Source of the DNA: Roseimaritima sp.
Lineage (GTDB): Bacteria > Planctomycetota > Planctomycetia > Pirellulales > Pirellulaceae
Direction of reading: 5' to 3'
Length of the DNA stretch: 19,793 nucleotides
Assembly: GCA_007124075.1 (NCBI GenBank)
Contig: SLFV01000090.1
Location: 1-19,793, forward strand
Both the position numbers and the translations under genes were made by a program. The notes beneath the pieces were generated by a model that saw only the letters and a list, made by a program, of their open reading frames with translations, had not been told where the DNA came from and made no database searches. Positions within the stretch are counted from its first letter, which is position 1; every line of letters begins with the position of its first letter. This document shows, piece after piece, positions 1 to 8,511 of this stretch.

Positions 1-390
1 GCCAATGATCTTGGCCATGGCAGCCAGTCGGTCTGCCGGTAATTCTTGGGCCTGCAAGTTTTCCATGAAGCTGTTGACTTCGCCCCACAACCTCAAACGA
101 GTCGCCTTGGCAATGGCAATAGCCAGACGCTCGCCCCCCGTTTGGGCGAAACGGCGCAGTTCCAGAACCAAGGGATCGGCTTCGAGATCCAGAAGCTCCA
201 ACCCCACGTCAGCGGCACCTTGGACCTGTGGATCGCCAAACCCAAAAGGATCGGCTGCCGCGTCGCCGGGAGCAAACGCATCCACCGCAGGCATCGCCCC
301 GAAAGGGTCGTCCCCAGGAGGTTGAGCAAACAGCGTTACCGTGGTGCTGGCCACCAAAGTGATCAGAATCAAAAACAAAGAAGCCTTCAT
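1..390 (-). CDS. Secreted planctomycete protein with DPFG motifs (N-terminal 130 residues only)
   Basis: The reading frame starts at an ATG (complement of 388-390) and stays open to the window edge, so the C-terminal part is missing. Residues 1-23 form a clear signal peptide: MKAS, a hydrophobic core, then LFAQ. A proline/aspartate-rich stretch with two DPFG motifs follows (about residues 27-55). A helical segment then begins VLELRRFAQTGGERLAIAIA and continues to the edge. Planctomycetes have many large secreted proteins with this plan: signal, DPF-rich linker, then helical repeats often called HEAT- or TPR-like. The resemblance is by eye and the function is unknown. It lies 274 bp downstream of the RND pump on the same strand, far enough to suggest its own promoter. 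Confidence 0.75.
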   Translation of the reverse strand, partial: MKASLFLILITLVASTTVTLFAQPPGDDPFGAMPAVDAFAPGDAAADPFGFGDPQVQGAADVGLELLDLEADPLVLELRRFAQTGGERLAIAIAKATRLRLWGEVNSFMENLQAQELPADRLAAMAKIIG

Positions 391-664
391 CGGTTCTGTA
401 TCTGTCCGTACGAAATACAAGCGCACCGCAAATAGCATTCGCAGTGCGTGAGAACAGTGCCGGGAAACGTTCAAACGTTCCGAATATCGATTCGCGACTT
501 TTGGGCATGATCATGCCGCCATTGCCTGTCGAAGTTGACTCGAAACGAACTTGTAGCATAATCCGAACGGGCGGAACTTGCAGCAGATTCGTGGAATCGT
601 GGCCATCTTGGTCAACCGCCCCGGGGAGGAACCTACCGATTCTGCCGATTACCTAGCTGATCCC
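391..664. other. Intergenic region with two palindromes, upstream of the left-edge gene
   Basis: I see no convincing gene here. The stretch separates the RND pump stop from the start of the left-edge secreted protein and should hold that gene's promoter. Two symmetric elements stand out: AACGTTCAAACGTT at 467-480 (two AACGTT palindromes separated by CA) and the perfect 14-bp palindrome GGCATGATCATGCC at 504-517. Either could be a regulator site. No convincing -35/-10 pair was found. Confidence 0.4.
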
Positions 665-3600
665 TCAATCCATTTTCTGGCTTGCCAGTTCTTCATCGTT
701 GATGCGGAACCCCAGCAATTCAATCAGATTGATGTACAGCAAATAGAATACCGGAACTAAAATCAGCAGCAGAATCGTCGCCAGCATCAGCCCAAACGCT
801 AGGCTGGCCGCCATCGGGATCAATAGTGTTGCCTGGAATGACCGCTCCATCAACAACGGTAACAGGCCTGCGATGGTGGTCATGCTGGTCAACATCACGG
901 GTCGAAAACGGCGGCAACCCGCCTCGGTCAGCGCTTGTCGGATCGGCATCCCTTCACGCGTCCGTGCGTTAATGAAATCGATCAACACAATACTATCATT
1001 GACCACGACACCCGCTAGCGCGACTAACCCAAACATGCTGAACAGCGTCAGCGGAATCCCCAGAATTGCATGCCCCCACACAGCACCAATAAAACCGAAT
1101 GGAATGATCATCAAGATCAAGACGGGCTGCACATAACTGCGAAATTGCAATACCAACAACACGAACATGGCTAACAACGCAACCAAAAAACCGCGTGCCA
1201 GACTGCCCATTGATTCGGCGCTTTGTTCCCGTTGACCCTCCCAGCGAACACTGATAGCCGGGTACTGCTTCTGCAACAAGGGAATAAAGTTGTCTCGCAG
1301 TTCATTGACCACCAAATCCGGGGAGGTTTTGGTTTCGTCTAAATCAGCCGAGATGGTTACCGATCGCAATTGGTCAACACGATTAATTTCGGAATAGCCA
1401 CGAACAACGCGCACGTTGGCTAGTTCCGTGATGGGTCGCTCCACACCATCCTGCGTCCGCACCCGAACATTTTGATAACTGGCCATCGTGTTGCGTTCCT
1501 GTTCCGGGTAGCGAACCATCAACTTGACCTCATGCCGTCCCCGCTGCAACCGCATTGCTTCGGCACCGTAGTAGGCATTACGGATACTGGTTCCCAGTTC
1601 GCTGTCGGTCACACCGGTAGCCAAGGCACGGTCTTTAACGCGTGTTTGAAACTCCCATTTGCCAGGATTATTGTCATCCTCTATGTCGTACAACCCTTCG
1701 AAACGGGCCAGACGCGTCTTGACTTGGCCCGTCGCAGCTTCCAATTGATCCACCGCCGCAGCGGGAGCCAACAGTTTGAACTCGATCGCCTTTCCCCCGG
1801 GGCCAACACCCACCGACCCGTAGGTGATCGATTCCACCCCAGCAAACTCGCCCGCCTTTTCCCGCCAGCGAACCAAGATACGATCGCTGTGCATGGTGCG
1901 GACCGTGGTATCAAACAATTCCACGAAAATTTGCCCAACGTGACTGCCGGAACCACGGTTATTTCCCATGGGCCCCTGAGTGTTGGTCAACGTACCGACC
2001 TGGCGAAACGTCAGTTTCACCGGGCCGACAACGCCCGCTTCCTCGTTAGGATAAATCTGTTCGACGGGCATGCCCTTCGCTTTCGCGTGTTCGGCGGCAA
2101 TCTCCGCACTGACCTCCCGGATCGCTTCCTCCATTCGCTGCGTGGCGGCGTCGGTGATTGCAATCGGAGTACCGTCGGGAAACGTGATCGTTGCTTGCAG
2201 CAGATTGTTGTCGGATTTGGGGAAAATGATGTACGGAACGGTTCCCGATCGAACCAGGCCGACGGTAAAAATCATCAACCCCAGCGATGCACCGATCGGT
2301 ACCAGCGGAAACCGAAGGCTGAAGCGTAACACCGCGGCGTAGGCGTGATTGGCCATCCATTCCATGCCACGACTAGCGCGGTGATTCAGCCATCGCAGAA
2401 AAAATCCCAGCGGGCGTAGCGGATAAGCGATGATCCCCAAGCAAGTAAAGAAACCATTGTGGCGATGCGCCAGGTGACAGGGCAACACGAAAATACTTTC
2501 CAACAACGACAGGATCAGCATCGCGATGACGGCAAAGGGAATGACCGCCATGAATTTGCCCATAACCCCAGAAACAAAAAACATCGGGGAAAAGGCGATG
2601 ATCGTTGTCGTGACCGACGCCGTTACGCTGGGCAATACCTCCGCGGCACCATCGATTGCGGCTTGCAAGTAATTCTTTCCCATCCCCCGATGCGCATGGA
2701 TGTTTTCGCCCACAACGATTGCATCATCAACAACAATCCCCAACGCTACCAGAAAAGAAAACAAGCTGAGCATATTTAGGGTCTGGTCGCCCCAGGCCAA
2801 TGCGATCCCCGCACCCAAGATCGAAATGGGAATGCCCAGAGACACCCAAACCGCAAGCCGCATCTCCAAAAATAACGCGAGTACCAGGAATACCAACAGC
2901 AACCCTTGCAGGCCATTACGGACCAGCAGATTCAAGCGATCACGAACATCGACACTGGTATCGCCCCACAAAACAAACCGGTAACCCACCGGCAATTCCT
3001 TCTGGTTGACGTAGCTCCGCACGTCCCGAACCATTTTCAGCAAGTCCTCGCTCTTGGTCCGGTTCACCGCGACCACCAGCGCCGGGCTGCCATTGATTTC
3101 ACAGATATTGGACGTGTCCTCAAATTCGTCAACAACTTTGGCGATGTCGCCAATCGTCAATACCGTGCCACCGGTTTGTGTGATGACAGGCAACTGCGCG
3201 ATCTCTTCTCCAAAACGTCGACGATTCATTGCACGCAGCAAAACCTCCTGGCCTTCGGCGCGCATTTGGCCCCCCGGAAGTTCGACATTCCTCGCTTGCA
3301 ACTGAGCCGCGATCGAATCAAGCGTCAAACCGTGGCGTCGGAGCGCCGATTCGGAAACCTCGACATCGATTTGAAAATTGGGTGCCCCCATGACGTCGGC
3401 GGCGGAAACCGAATTCAACAGCAGCAACTCGTCACGGACCTCTTCAGCCACCTGCCGCAGGCGAAGTTGCGAGTCAACATCACCGGACTGCGGACCGACG
3501 ATCCCCACGCGAATTGCCGCGTCGCGAAACGTGATCTGCTCGACCGAAGCATCCTCGGCCAGTTCGGGGAAGGTGGAAATACGATCGACTTCGCGGTCAA

Positions 3601-3928
3601 TTTCCGATAAGACCTTCTGCACGTCTTTGACGTTGCTGCGCAGTTCGATCAGTACGTACCCCATACCTTCCTGTGCGATTGACGTGACCTTTTTCACGCC
3701 TTCAATCGCCCGCACCGGCTCTTCGATTTTCTTGCAAATACCATCTTCGATATCCTCCGGACTGGCACCCGGGTAGGGGACGGAGACCACGACGACTTCC
3801 AGTTCGAATTCGGGGAAAACCTCCCGGCGCATCAGGTACAGGCACGCCCCGCCAACCAACATGACCGCCAACATGATCACATTCATGCCCGGCGAACTGG
3901 CGATGGCGGTTGCAATGAGACGTTTCAC
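665..3928 (-). CDS. RND-family efflux pump permease (AcrB/HAE1-like)
   Basis: Inner-membrane proton-driven multidrug or metabolite efflux pump of 1087 residues, a usual length for the family. The N-terminus has a first membrane helix (about 16-32) followed by the typical porter-domain opening EVFPEFELEVVVVSVPYPGASP. The proton-relay motif GIVVDDAIVVGENI places the paired aspartates at 401-402, in the TM4 region (AcrB D407/D408 equivalents). The second half repeats the plan, with GVVVNDSIVLIDF before the last helices. The start is a GTG at 3928 with GGAA about 6 nt upstream; no ATG lies in frame nearby. It follows the membrane fusion protein after 72 bp, so the two are very likely co-transcribed and assemble together. 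No TolC-like outer-membrane partner is visible. The substrate cannot be read from sequence. Confidence 0.96.
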   Translation of the reverse strand: MKRLIATAIASSPGMNVIMLAVMLVGGACLYLMRREVFPEFELEVVVVSVPYPGASPEDIEDGICKKIEEPVRAIEGVKKVTSIAQEGMGYVLIELRSNVKDVQKVLSEIDREVDRISTFPELAEDASVEQITFRDAAIRVGIVGPQSGDVDSQLRLRQVAEEVRDELLLLNSVSAADVMGAPNFQIDVEVSESALRRHGLTLDSIAAQLQARNVELPGGQMRAEGQEVLLRAMNRRRFGEEIAQLPVITQTGGTVLTIGDIAKVVDEFEDTSNICEINGSPALVVAVNRTKSEDLLKMVRDVRSYVNQKELPVGYRFVLWGDTSVDVRDRLNLLVRNGLQGLLLVFLVLALFLEMRLAVWVSLGIPISILGAGIALAWGDQTLNMLSLFSFLVALGIVVDDAIVVGENIHAHRGMGKNYLQAAIDGAAEVLPSVTASVTTTIIAFSPMFFVSGVMGKFMAVIPFAVIAMLILSLLESIFVLPCHLAHRHNGFFTCLGIIAYPLRPLGFFLRWLNHRASRGMEWMANHAYAAVLRFSLRFPLVPIGASLGLMIFTVGLVRSGTVPYIIFPKSDNNLLQATITFPDGTPIAITDAATQRMEEAIREVSAEIAAEHAKAKGMPVEQIYPNEEAGVVGPVKLTFRQVGTLTNTQGPMGNNRGSGSHVGQIFVELFDTTVRTMHSDRILVRWREKAGEFAGVESITYGSVGVGPGGKAIEFKLLAPAAAVDQLEAATGQVKTRLARFEGLYDIEDDNNPGKWEFQTRVKDRALATGVTDSELGTSIRNAYYGAEAMRLQRGRHEVKLMVRYPEQERNTMASYQNVRVRTQDGVERPITELANVRVVRGYSEINRVDQLRSVTISADLDETKTSPDLVVNELRDNFIPLLQKQYPAISVRWEGQREQSAESMGSLARGFLVALLAMFVLLVLQFRSYVQPVLILMIIPFGFIGAVWGHAILGIPLTLFSMFGLVALAGVVVNDSIVLIDFINARTREGMPIRQALTEAGCRRFRPVMLTSMTTIAGLLPLLMERSFQATLLIPMAASLAFGLMLATILLLILVPVFYLLYINLIELLGFRINDEELASQKMD

Positions 3929-3959
3929 TTTCGTTCCAGTTCAAAATCTAGTCAACAGT

Positions 3960-3994
3960 ATCCACCTGCAACAGCCAATCCACCTGCAACAGCC
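3960..3994. repeat. 18-bp-period tandem duplication between MFP and RND genes
   Basis: The 17-mer ATCCACCTGCAACAGCC occurs at 3960-3976 and again at 3978-3994, giving a period of 18 bp with no mismatch. It lies in the 72-bp spacer just downstream of the fusion-protein stop codon and upstream of the RND GTG start. It is probably a replication-slippage duplication. It could also alter the mRNA between the two cistrons. Confidence 0.9.
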
Positions 3995-4000
3995 CGTTTG

Positions 4001-5740
4001 CTAACGCTGGGCGGTCATCGGTTGGTCGCCTATATTGCGATCAACCTGGCGTCTGGGAACCCGTACCGGCAAAGGTCGGTCTTTCGCGATCGAAACTAAG
4101 GGGGTGATGACGACAAAATCACCTGGTTGCAGCCCCCTGTCAACGACTTCGCAAACGTAGTACTTCTGCGTCGCTTCGGTGGTTCGCCCTGGAGCACCCT
4201 TGTCAACAGGAAGACTCACCGCCTGGATCGTCCGTACGTTATCTAGCACCTTGACCAAGCCTGCGGCCCAAGCATCGGCCCGAAACGCCTCCTCCGTCGC
4301 GGATTGGTCATCGGTCGGGGCTTTCGCCAACACAACGGGGGCGGCGGACGCTGGTTCGTCGGAATCCAGTTCAGGCGGTTGCAACGCGGAAGGGTCTACC
4401 GTGAATTTCCAGGTCCGTTGTCCAGGCTGCAGGGCAAGTGCAGGGATCAACACCAGCGGCGTTCGAGGATTGATGTGCAGTATAACGCTAACAAACATCC
4501 CGCGCATCAAAGCCGAAGGTCCCGCCACCGTTCCGCTTGTCCCGTCCGATCGCCGAAAACGACTGGGGTTATCCACCACGATTCGCACCGGAGCCATGCG
4601 GGTCTGTTCGTCCAATCCGATGCCGTCGTATCGCAGCAATCGGCCTTGCCACGTGTACAGTTCCTCGGCCCGCCCCGCCAACTCGAACTGCACCGTGCAG
4701 GAAGTCTCCGGCAGTTCGTAGCTTTGCTGCGTGGGTCGCTGGCCAGTCCCTCCATCGGCATTCCCAATGCCTTGTTGATCCAAAACCCAAAACAACTGGT
4801 CCATCCGCAAGTTGACTGCTACTTCGACCTGCGACGTGTCTTCCATGGCAATGATCACACTGCCACGATTGACAAAGGAATTTAATTCCGCTTCCTCCCG
4901 CACAATCACCCCCGACACCGGTGCTCGAATTTCCGTCCTAGCAACATTTAATTTGGCCTGCTCCAACTGCACATTTGCCAAACGCTCTGCGGATTCCAAG
5001 CGTCGTCGTCGCTGCTGAAGCAAATTTAATTGATTTTCCGTCATGACCTCTGACTGCTCGGCCTGTAATTGGGCGCGGCGAGCCAAGTCCAGTTCCGTCT
5101 CGCTGGCGAATCCCCCGGGCAAGGACTGCAGACGCTCCAGTTCCCGAGTCTGCAGTTTCAGATCCCGCGCAGCCACCTCCAGCAAGCGTCGCGAATTCGC
5201 CAATTCCTGGTCCAGTTCCCGAATGGCCTCGTATTCCTGCTCTACAACCTGCGTCAGCCGCTGGACATCCAGTTCATAATCGGCCGCATCGATCCGGCAC
5301 AGCAATTGACCATGTTCTACAAAACTGCCCGCTCGACACGCAGGATCCTTGTACGTGATCCTACCTTCGACCTCCGCTGCAACCTGCAGCTCTCGAAAGG
5401 GAACCACCACCCCATCGACTTCCAGGTCCAATTTTCCCCCTATCTCGTCCAGCGCGCGTACCATTCGCACATCGGCCGGAGGCAAACGTTGCAGACGCCC
5501 AGCCAGAGAGTCGTCCGGATCAGGGCGCTCCGGCGGGCTTTGCGTCCCCAGTAACCAAAACACAAGTCCGGCTGCCAGTAACAACAACGATGGAACCACG
5601 TAGTTGTACAGCAATGACAGCCTGCGTAAGCGTTGCCAATGGAGACGTGTTGCGGATCGAGCACGTCGCGCGTTGTTGTCACCGGATGTCGCATCGCGGT
5701 GACGTAGTTTGCTGGGGGAGTAGGGAGATTGATCGCTCAT
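4001..5740 (-). CDS. HlyD/AcrA-type membrane fusion protein of an RND efflux system
   Basis: Periplasmic adaptor linking the RND pump to an outer-membrane channel. With the ATG at 5740 it has 579 residues. The order is a basic cytoplasmic tail (1-41), one membrane helix (about 42-65), the first lipoyl half-motif (about 111-161, EVEGRITYKDPACRAGSFVEHGQLLCRIDA), a long coiled-coil hairpin (about 162-267), the second lipoyl half (about 265-311, TEIRAPVSGVIVREEAELNSFV), then beta-barrel and membrane-proximal domains. It is longer than AcrA (about 400 residues) because of the N-terminal tail and an acidic alanine-rich insert in the last third. The frame is open up to an ATG at 5854, but that start would overlap the TetR gene by 50 bp, and the added residues look like an out-of-frame extension. 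I therefore prefer 5740, although neither start has a clear Shine-Dalgarno sequence. Confidence 0.93.
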   Translation of the reverse strand: MSDQSPYSPSKLRHRDATSGDNNARRARSATRLHWQRLRRLSLLYNYVVPSLLLLAAGLVFWLLGTQSPPERPDPDDSLAGRLQRLPPADVRMVRALDEIGGKLDLEVDGVVVPFRELQVAAEVEGRITYKDPACRAGSFVEHGQLLCRIDAADYELDVQRLTQVVEQEYEAIRELDQELANSRRLLEVAARDLKLQTRELERLQSLPGGFASETELDLARRAQLQAEQSEVMTENQLNLLQQRRRRLESAERLANVQLEQAKLNVARTEIRAPVSGVIVREEAELNSFVNRGSVIIAMEDTSQVEVAVNLRMDQLFWVLDQQGIGNADGGTGQRPTQQSYELPETSCTVQFELAGRAEELYTWQGRLLRYDGIGLDEQTRMAPVRIVVDNPSRFRRSDGTSGTVAGPSALMRGMFVSVILHINPRTPLVLIPALALQPGQRTWKFTVDPSALQPPELDSDEPASAAPVVLAKAPTDDQSATEEAFRADAWAAGLVKVLDNVRTIQAVSLPVDKGAPGRTTEATQKYYVCEVVDRGLQPGDFVVITPLVSIAKDRPLPVRVPRRQVDRNIGDQPMTAQR

Positions 5741-5804
5741 TTGCACGGGCTTTGCAACGCGAGGCGTATTGGTTGGCGGATTTTGGGGGACAGGGCTCAG
5801 CAAA

Positions 5805-6485
5805 TCAGACGGTATTGACACCCTGCGTCGGAGAACATGCTTGCGAAATGGCATCGCGGTAACCCATGCCAGTCAACGCTGCGAGCGAAAAACTGGTGAT
5901 GTGCGCTGCCAACGACGCCGTATCGAAATGCTGTTGGTATCGGTCCTCTGGAATCAGTTGTCTGACGACTTTGTTGCCCACGCGGTAATACACGCACTGT
6001 CCAACGATGCTAAGCACCAACTGTTCGAACTGATGCGCAGGCAGTTTGTGGCCGACCAAACTTTGAACAATAATGAGTAAGCAATCAAACTGAGGCCGAA
6101 AATATTCCTCGACCAACTCGCGGAAGGCCTCCGTCGGTTCATGCATTTCCCGCATCATCAATTGGTCCTCCCAGCCAACAGACTCCTTTGTCAGCAGCCG
6201 TTGCAGAATCGTTTCGATCACCAGTTTCAATTGCTGGTCCGCCGTGCCGGTTAAGGGGGGCATCGGAAAGGCCTGCTCGCACTTGGCGCGAATCCCGCGA
6301 ACAACATGCAGGTAAAGATGCAGTTTGTCACCGAAGTAGTAACCGACACTGGCGATGTTGACGCCAGCGGCAGCGCAGATTTCTCGCACCGTGGCTTTGC
6401 GAAACCCGCGAGCGGCAAAAATGGGACCTGCCGCATCGATGATTCGCTGCCTAGTCTCTTCGCCAGGCCGGGAGTGTTTCGTCAT
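5805..6485 (-). CDS. TetR-family regulator, CecR/YbiH-like (DUF1956 C-terminal domain)
   Basis: Transcriptional repressor of 226 residues with an N-terminal helix-turn-helix (about 11-60; recognition region ATVREICAAAGVNIASVGYYFGDK). The C-terminal ligand domain has REMHEPTEAFRELV and, further on, SIVGQCVYYRVG, which resemble the CecR/YbiH group (DUF1956). The E. coli member controls export genes. It is the first gene of the leftward TetR-MFP-RND cluster, so it most likely controls the pump and itself. The frame extends to 6623, but conserved homology begins near the ATG at 6485 (MTKHSRPGEETRQ). An ATG at 6494 is equally possible, and neither has a good ribosome site. The tandem palindromes at 6524-6548 lie just upstream and would fall inside the coding region if the longest start were used, which also argues for a short start. 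Confidence 0.93.
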   Translation of the reverse strand: MTKHSRPGEETRQRIIDAAGPIFAARGFRKATVREICAAAGVNIASVGYYFGDKLHLYLHVVRGIRAKCEQAFPMPPLTGTADQQLKLVIETILQRLLTKESVGWEDQLMMREMHEPTEAFRELVEEYFRPQFDCLLIIVQSLVGHKLPAHQFEQLVLSIVGQCVYYRVGNKVVRQLIPEDRYQQHFDTASLAAHITSFSLAALTGMGYRDAISQACSPTQGVNTV

Positions 6486-6523
6486 TCTTAACATTTGCAA
6501 CAAGCGGATCGAGGCAACAGGGC

Positions 6524-6548
6524 AAACGGACGTTTCAAACAACTGTTT
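6524..6548. promoter_or_regulatory. Tandem 12-bp palindromic operators, probably bound by the adjacent TetR regulator
   Basis: Two perfect inverted repeats of the same form lie one base apart: AAACG-GA-CGTTT at 6524-6535 and AAACA-AC-TGTTT at 6537-6548. Together they fit AAACR-N2-YGTTT, with a 13-bp offset between the site starts. They sit 39-63 bp upstream of the regulator's ATG. A short palindrome in its own promoter is the usual TetR-family arrangement, and a doubled site would allow two dimers to bind. That this regulator is the binder is inferred from position only. Confidence 0.6.
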
Positions 6549-6554
6549 AATATA
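6549..6554 (-). promoter_or_regulatory. Candidate -10 element for the TetR-MFP-RND operon
   Basis: On the minus strand this reads TATATT, five of six matches to TATAAT, inside the most AT-rich part of the gap. Transcription would start about 7 bp further on, inside the operator at 6537-6548, so a bound repressor would block initiation. No good -35 lies at 16-18 bp. TTGTCG is present at a 13-bp spacing only, so the call is tentative. Confidence 0.35.
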
Positions 6555-6628
6555 CTTTACCGTCAAGCGACAACGCGAGGCTTGGGGGAGTTTTTCTAAA
6601 GCGGGGCCTACTGCCCTTGGCACATCCT

Positions 6629-6640
6629 TAACGGGCGTTT
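6629..6640. promoter_or_regulatory. Third operator-like site, imperfect
   Basis: TAACGGGCGTTT matches the first perfect operator (AAACGGACGTTT) at 10 of 12 positions and keeps near dyad symmetry. It lies about 105 bp from the tandem pair, towards the icd side. It could be an auxiliary site for looping or for affecting the divergent gene, or it could be chance. Confidence 0.3.
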
Positions 6641-6966
6641 ACCGGGTCCTACGGAGCCGGGGCTTCAACGCTTGTACGTTCAATGTATTTTGCTATCCTT
6701 GTGAGCGATCAGGAGCGGGGTGATGCGGGGATCATTCTGTGAAGCCGGTTTTTGGAATCGTCAGGAAGACCTCAACTCCCCCGGACTGGGTCAACGCGTT
6801 TTGGTTTCGCCAGTAGGCGAGGCTGCGAGCGAGGCATGTTTTTTCATTTGCGAAAAGCTTTCACGTGTCAGCAACGTCCGTCCGGAAGCGGCGCGACCGT
6901 CCCACCCGATGCTTTGCCAGCCAATCAATCTTTTTTCCTATCAGTTACGCAAGGTAATTCGAAACA

Positions 6967-8478
6967 ATGACAAACTCCGCAACCGTGGATACCGCTGCCC
7001 AACAAGCAGGTTTGACGAATCAGGCCCCCGTGCCGATCACCGTCGCGCGGGGGGACGGTATCGGACCTGAAATCATGCAGGCAACGCTGGATATTCTTTC
7101 CGCTGCGGGGGCTCGGCTTTCGATCCAAGAGATTGAAATTGGGGAACAGTTGTACAAAAAGGGAGTGATGTCGGGTATCGAAGATAGCTCCTGGGACAGC
7201 ATTTTGCAGACACGTGTTTTCCTGAAGGCCCCGATTACGACACCGCAGGGTGGCGGCGTCAAATCGTTAAACGTGACAACAAGAAAGACACTGGGATTGT
7301 ACGCCAATGTCCGGCCATGTGTTTCGTATCATCCGTTTGTCGACACAAAGCATCCCACGATGAATGTGGTGATTGTTCGCGAGAACGAGGAAGACTTGTA
7401 TGCTGGGATTGAGCATCGGCAGACCGATGAAGTTTACCAATGCCTGAAATTGATTTCCCGGCCTGGAAGCGAGAAGATCATTCGCTATGCATTCGAGTAT
7501 GCGGTGGCCAACAATCGCAAGAAGGTGACGTGTTTCACCAAAGACAACATCATGAAGTTCACCGACGGATTATTCCACAAGGTGTTTGACGAGGTTGCGG
7601 CGGAGTATCCACAGATTGAAAACGAACATTGGATCGTAGACATTGGAGCGGCAAAGTTGGCGGATTCGCCGGAGACTTTCGATGTCGTGGTGATGCCGAA
7701 TTTGTATGGGGATATTTTGAGTGATGTTGCCGCCCAAATCGCCGGTTCCGTCGGCTTGGCTGGCAGTGCCAACATTGGCGAGAAGGCCGCGATGTTCGAG
7801 GCAATTCATGGCTCCGCGCCGCGACGGGCTGGCCAGAATCTGGCCAATCCCAGTGGCCTGTTGCTCGGCGCGGTACAGATGTTGGTGCATATCGGCCAAC
7901 AGGATGTGGCTCAGCTTGTCCACAATGCGTGGTTGCGGACGCTGGAAGATGGCGTTCATACCTACGACATTTTCAAAGAAAAGGTCAGCAAACAGAAAGT
8001 CGGCACTCAGGAATTTTCCGAAGCTGTCGTGGCTCGGATCGGACAAGTGCCTGAAACACTGCAAGCAGTACGGTATCAGGCTCCCGCCGACGCTGACCCA
8101 ACGAAACCGCCCAAACCGATTTACACCCCGGTCAAACCTGCGAATAAGGAACTTAAGGGGGTCGACGTCTTCGTTCATTGTGCCGGGATTCAACCCAATG
8201 ACTTAGGGGCCAAACTGGAGGCGCTGCAAGCCGATAATTTGCGACTGCAGGTGGTTTCCAACCGTGGGCAGAAGGTTTACCCGCAGGGTTTTGCCGAGAC
8301 TTTTTGCACTGATCATTGGCGGTGCCGTTTCTTGGCTCCCGAGGATGGCAATATCACCCATCAAGACGTGATTGACTTGCTGAAGCGGATTGCCGCGTCC
8401 GGATTGGATTTCATCAAGACGGAACATCTATGCACGTTTGATGGGGAGAAAGGTTGGACCGCGGCCCAAGGCACGTAG
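6967..8478 (+). CDS. icd: Isocitrate dehydrogenase, long Thermus-type with C-terminal extension
   Basis: TCA-cycle enzyme converting isocitrate to 2-oxoglutarate and CO2 in the cytoplasm, 503 residues. Substrate residues are visible by analogy with E. coli Icd: S100, N102, R106 and R116 in the SLNVTTRK...VRP block, Y146 in RENEEDLYAGIEH, K192, and metal-binding D249 and D253 in GDILSD. The cofactor loop reads HGSAPRRAGQN (281-291). Its basic pair R286-R287 replaces the K-Y of E. coli and Thermus enzymes and favours NADP. An extra domain of about 105 residues (about 398-503, VDVFVHCAG to the end), with SNRGQKVYP and DHWRCRF, matches the extension of Thermus thermophilus Icd and marks the longer bacterial form. 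The ATG at 6967 has only a weak AAGG about 12 nt upstream. No AceK is in view. Confidence 0.96.
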   Translation: MTNSATVDTAAQQAGLTNQAPVPITVARGDGIGPEIMQATLDILSAAGARLSIQEIEIGEQLYKKGVMSGIEDSSWDSILQTRVFLKAPITTPQGGGVKSLNVTTRKTLGLYANVRPCVSYHPFVDTKHPTMNVVIVRENEEDLYAGIEHRQTDEVYQCLKLISRPGSEKIIRYAFEYAVANNRKKVTCFTKDNIMKFTDGLFHKVFDEVAAEYPQIENEHWIVDIGAAKLADSPETFDVVVMPNLYGDILSDVAAQIAGSVGLAGSANIGEKAAMFEAIHGSAPRRAGQNLANPSGLLLGAVQMLVHIGQQDVAQLVHNAWLRTLEDGVHTYDIFKEKVSKQKVGTQEFSEAVVARIGQVPETLQAVRYQAPADADPTKPPKPIYTPVKPANKELKGVDVFVHCAGIQPNDLGAKLEALQADNLRLQVVSNRGQKVYPQGFAETFCTDHWRCRFLAPEDGNITHQDVIDLLKRIAASGLDFIKTEHLCTFDGEKGWTAAQGT

Positions 8479-8511
8479 GCAGAAGGCGCATCGACGTTCA
8501 CGCTGGGGCGT

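Larger units (their letters stand above)
6486..6966. other. Divergent promoter region between TetR regulator and isocitrate dehydrogenase
   Basis: This 481-bp gap contains no credible gene. Its left part carries the TetR-side promoter and operator palindromes (listed separately). Its right part is the long leader of icd. A small perfect stem-loop, TCGCC-AGTA-GGCGA, lies at 6807-6820, with a run of six T at 6839-6844. The spacing between them is too long for a standard terminator. A possible extended -10 (TGCTATCCT, 6691-6699) on the plus strand has only a poor -35 (TTGTAC, 6672-6677). Confidence 0.45.

Noticed and set aside
1472..2329. Plus-strand 285-residue open frame opposite the RND pump
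   Set aside because: Lies entirely within the strongly supported RND gene on the other strand, with histidine/arginine-rich composition typical of an antisense shadow and no domain.
2906..3610. Plus-strand 234-residue open frame opposite the RND porter domain
   Set aside because: Same reason: full overlap with conserved RND sequence, no ribosome site, no family features.
5741..5854. Longer N-terminus of the membrane fusion protein from the ATG at 5854
   Set aside because: Would overlap the TetR gene by 50 bp and adds residues with no family match; the ATG at 5740 gives a normal gap.
6561..6566. TTGACG on the minus strand as a -35 for the TetR promoter
   Set aside because: Only 6 bp from the TATATT element and with no acceptable -10 at 16-18 bp.
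6720..7070. Plus-strand 116-residue open frame in the icd leader
   Set aside because: Overlaps the icd start in another frame and has no features; icd is certain.
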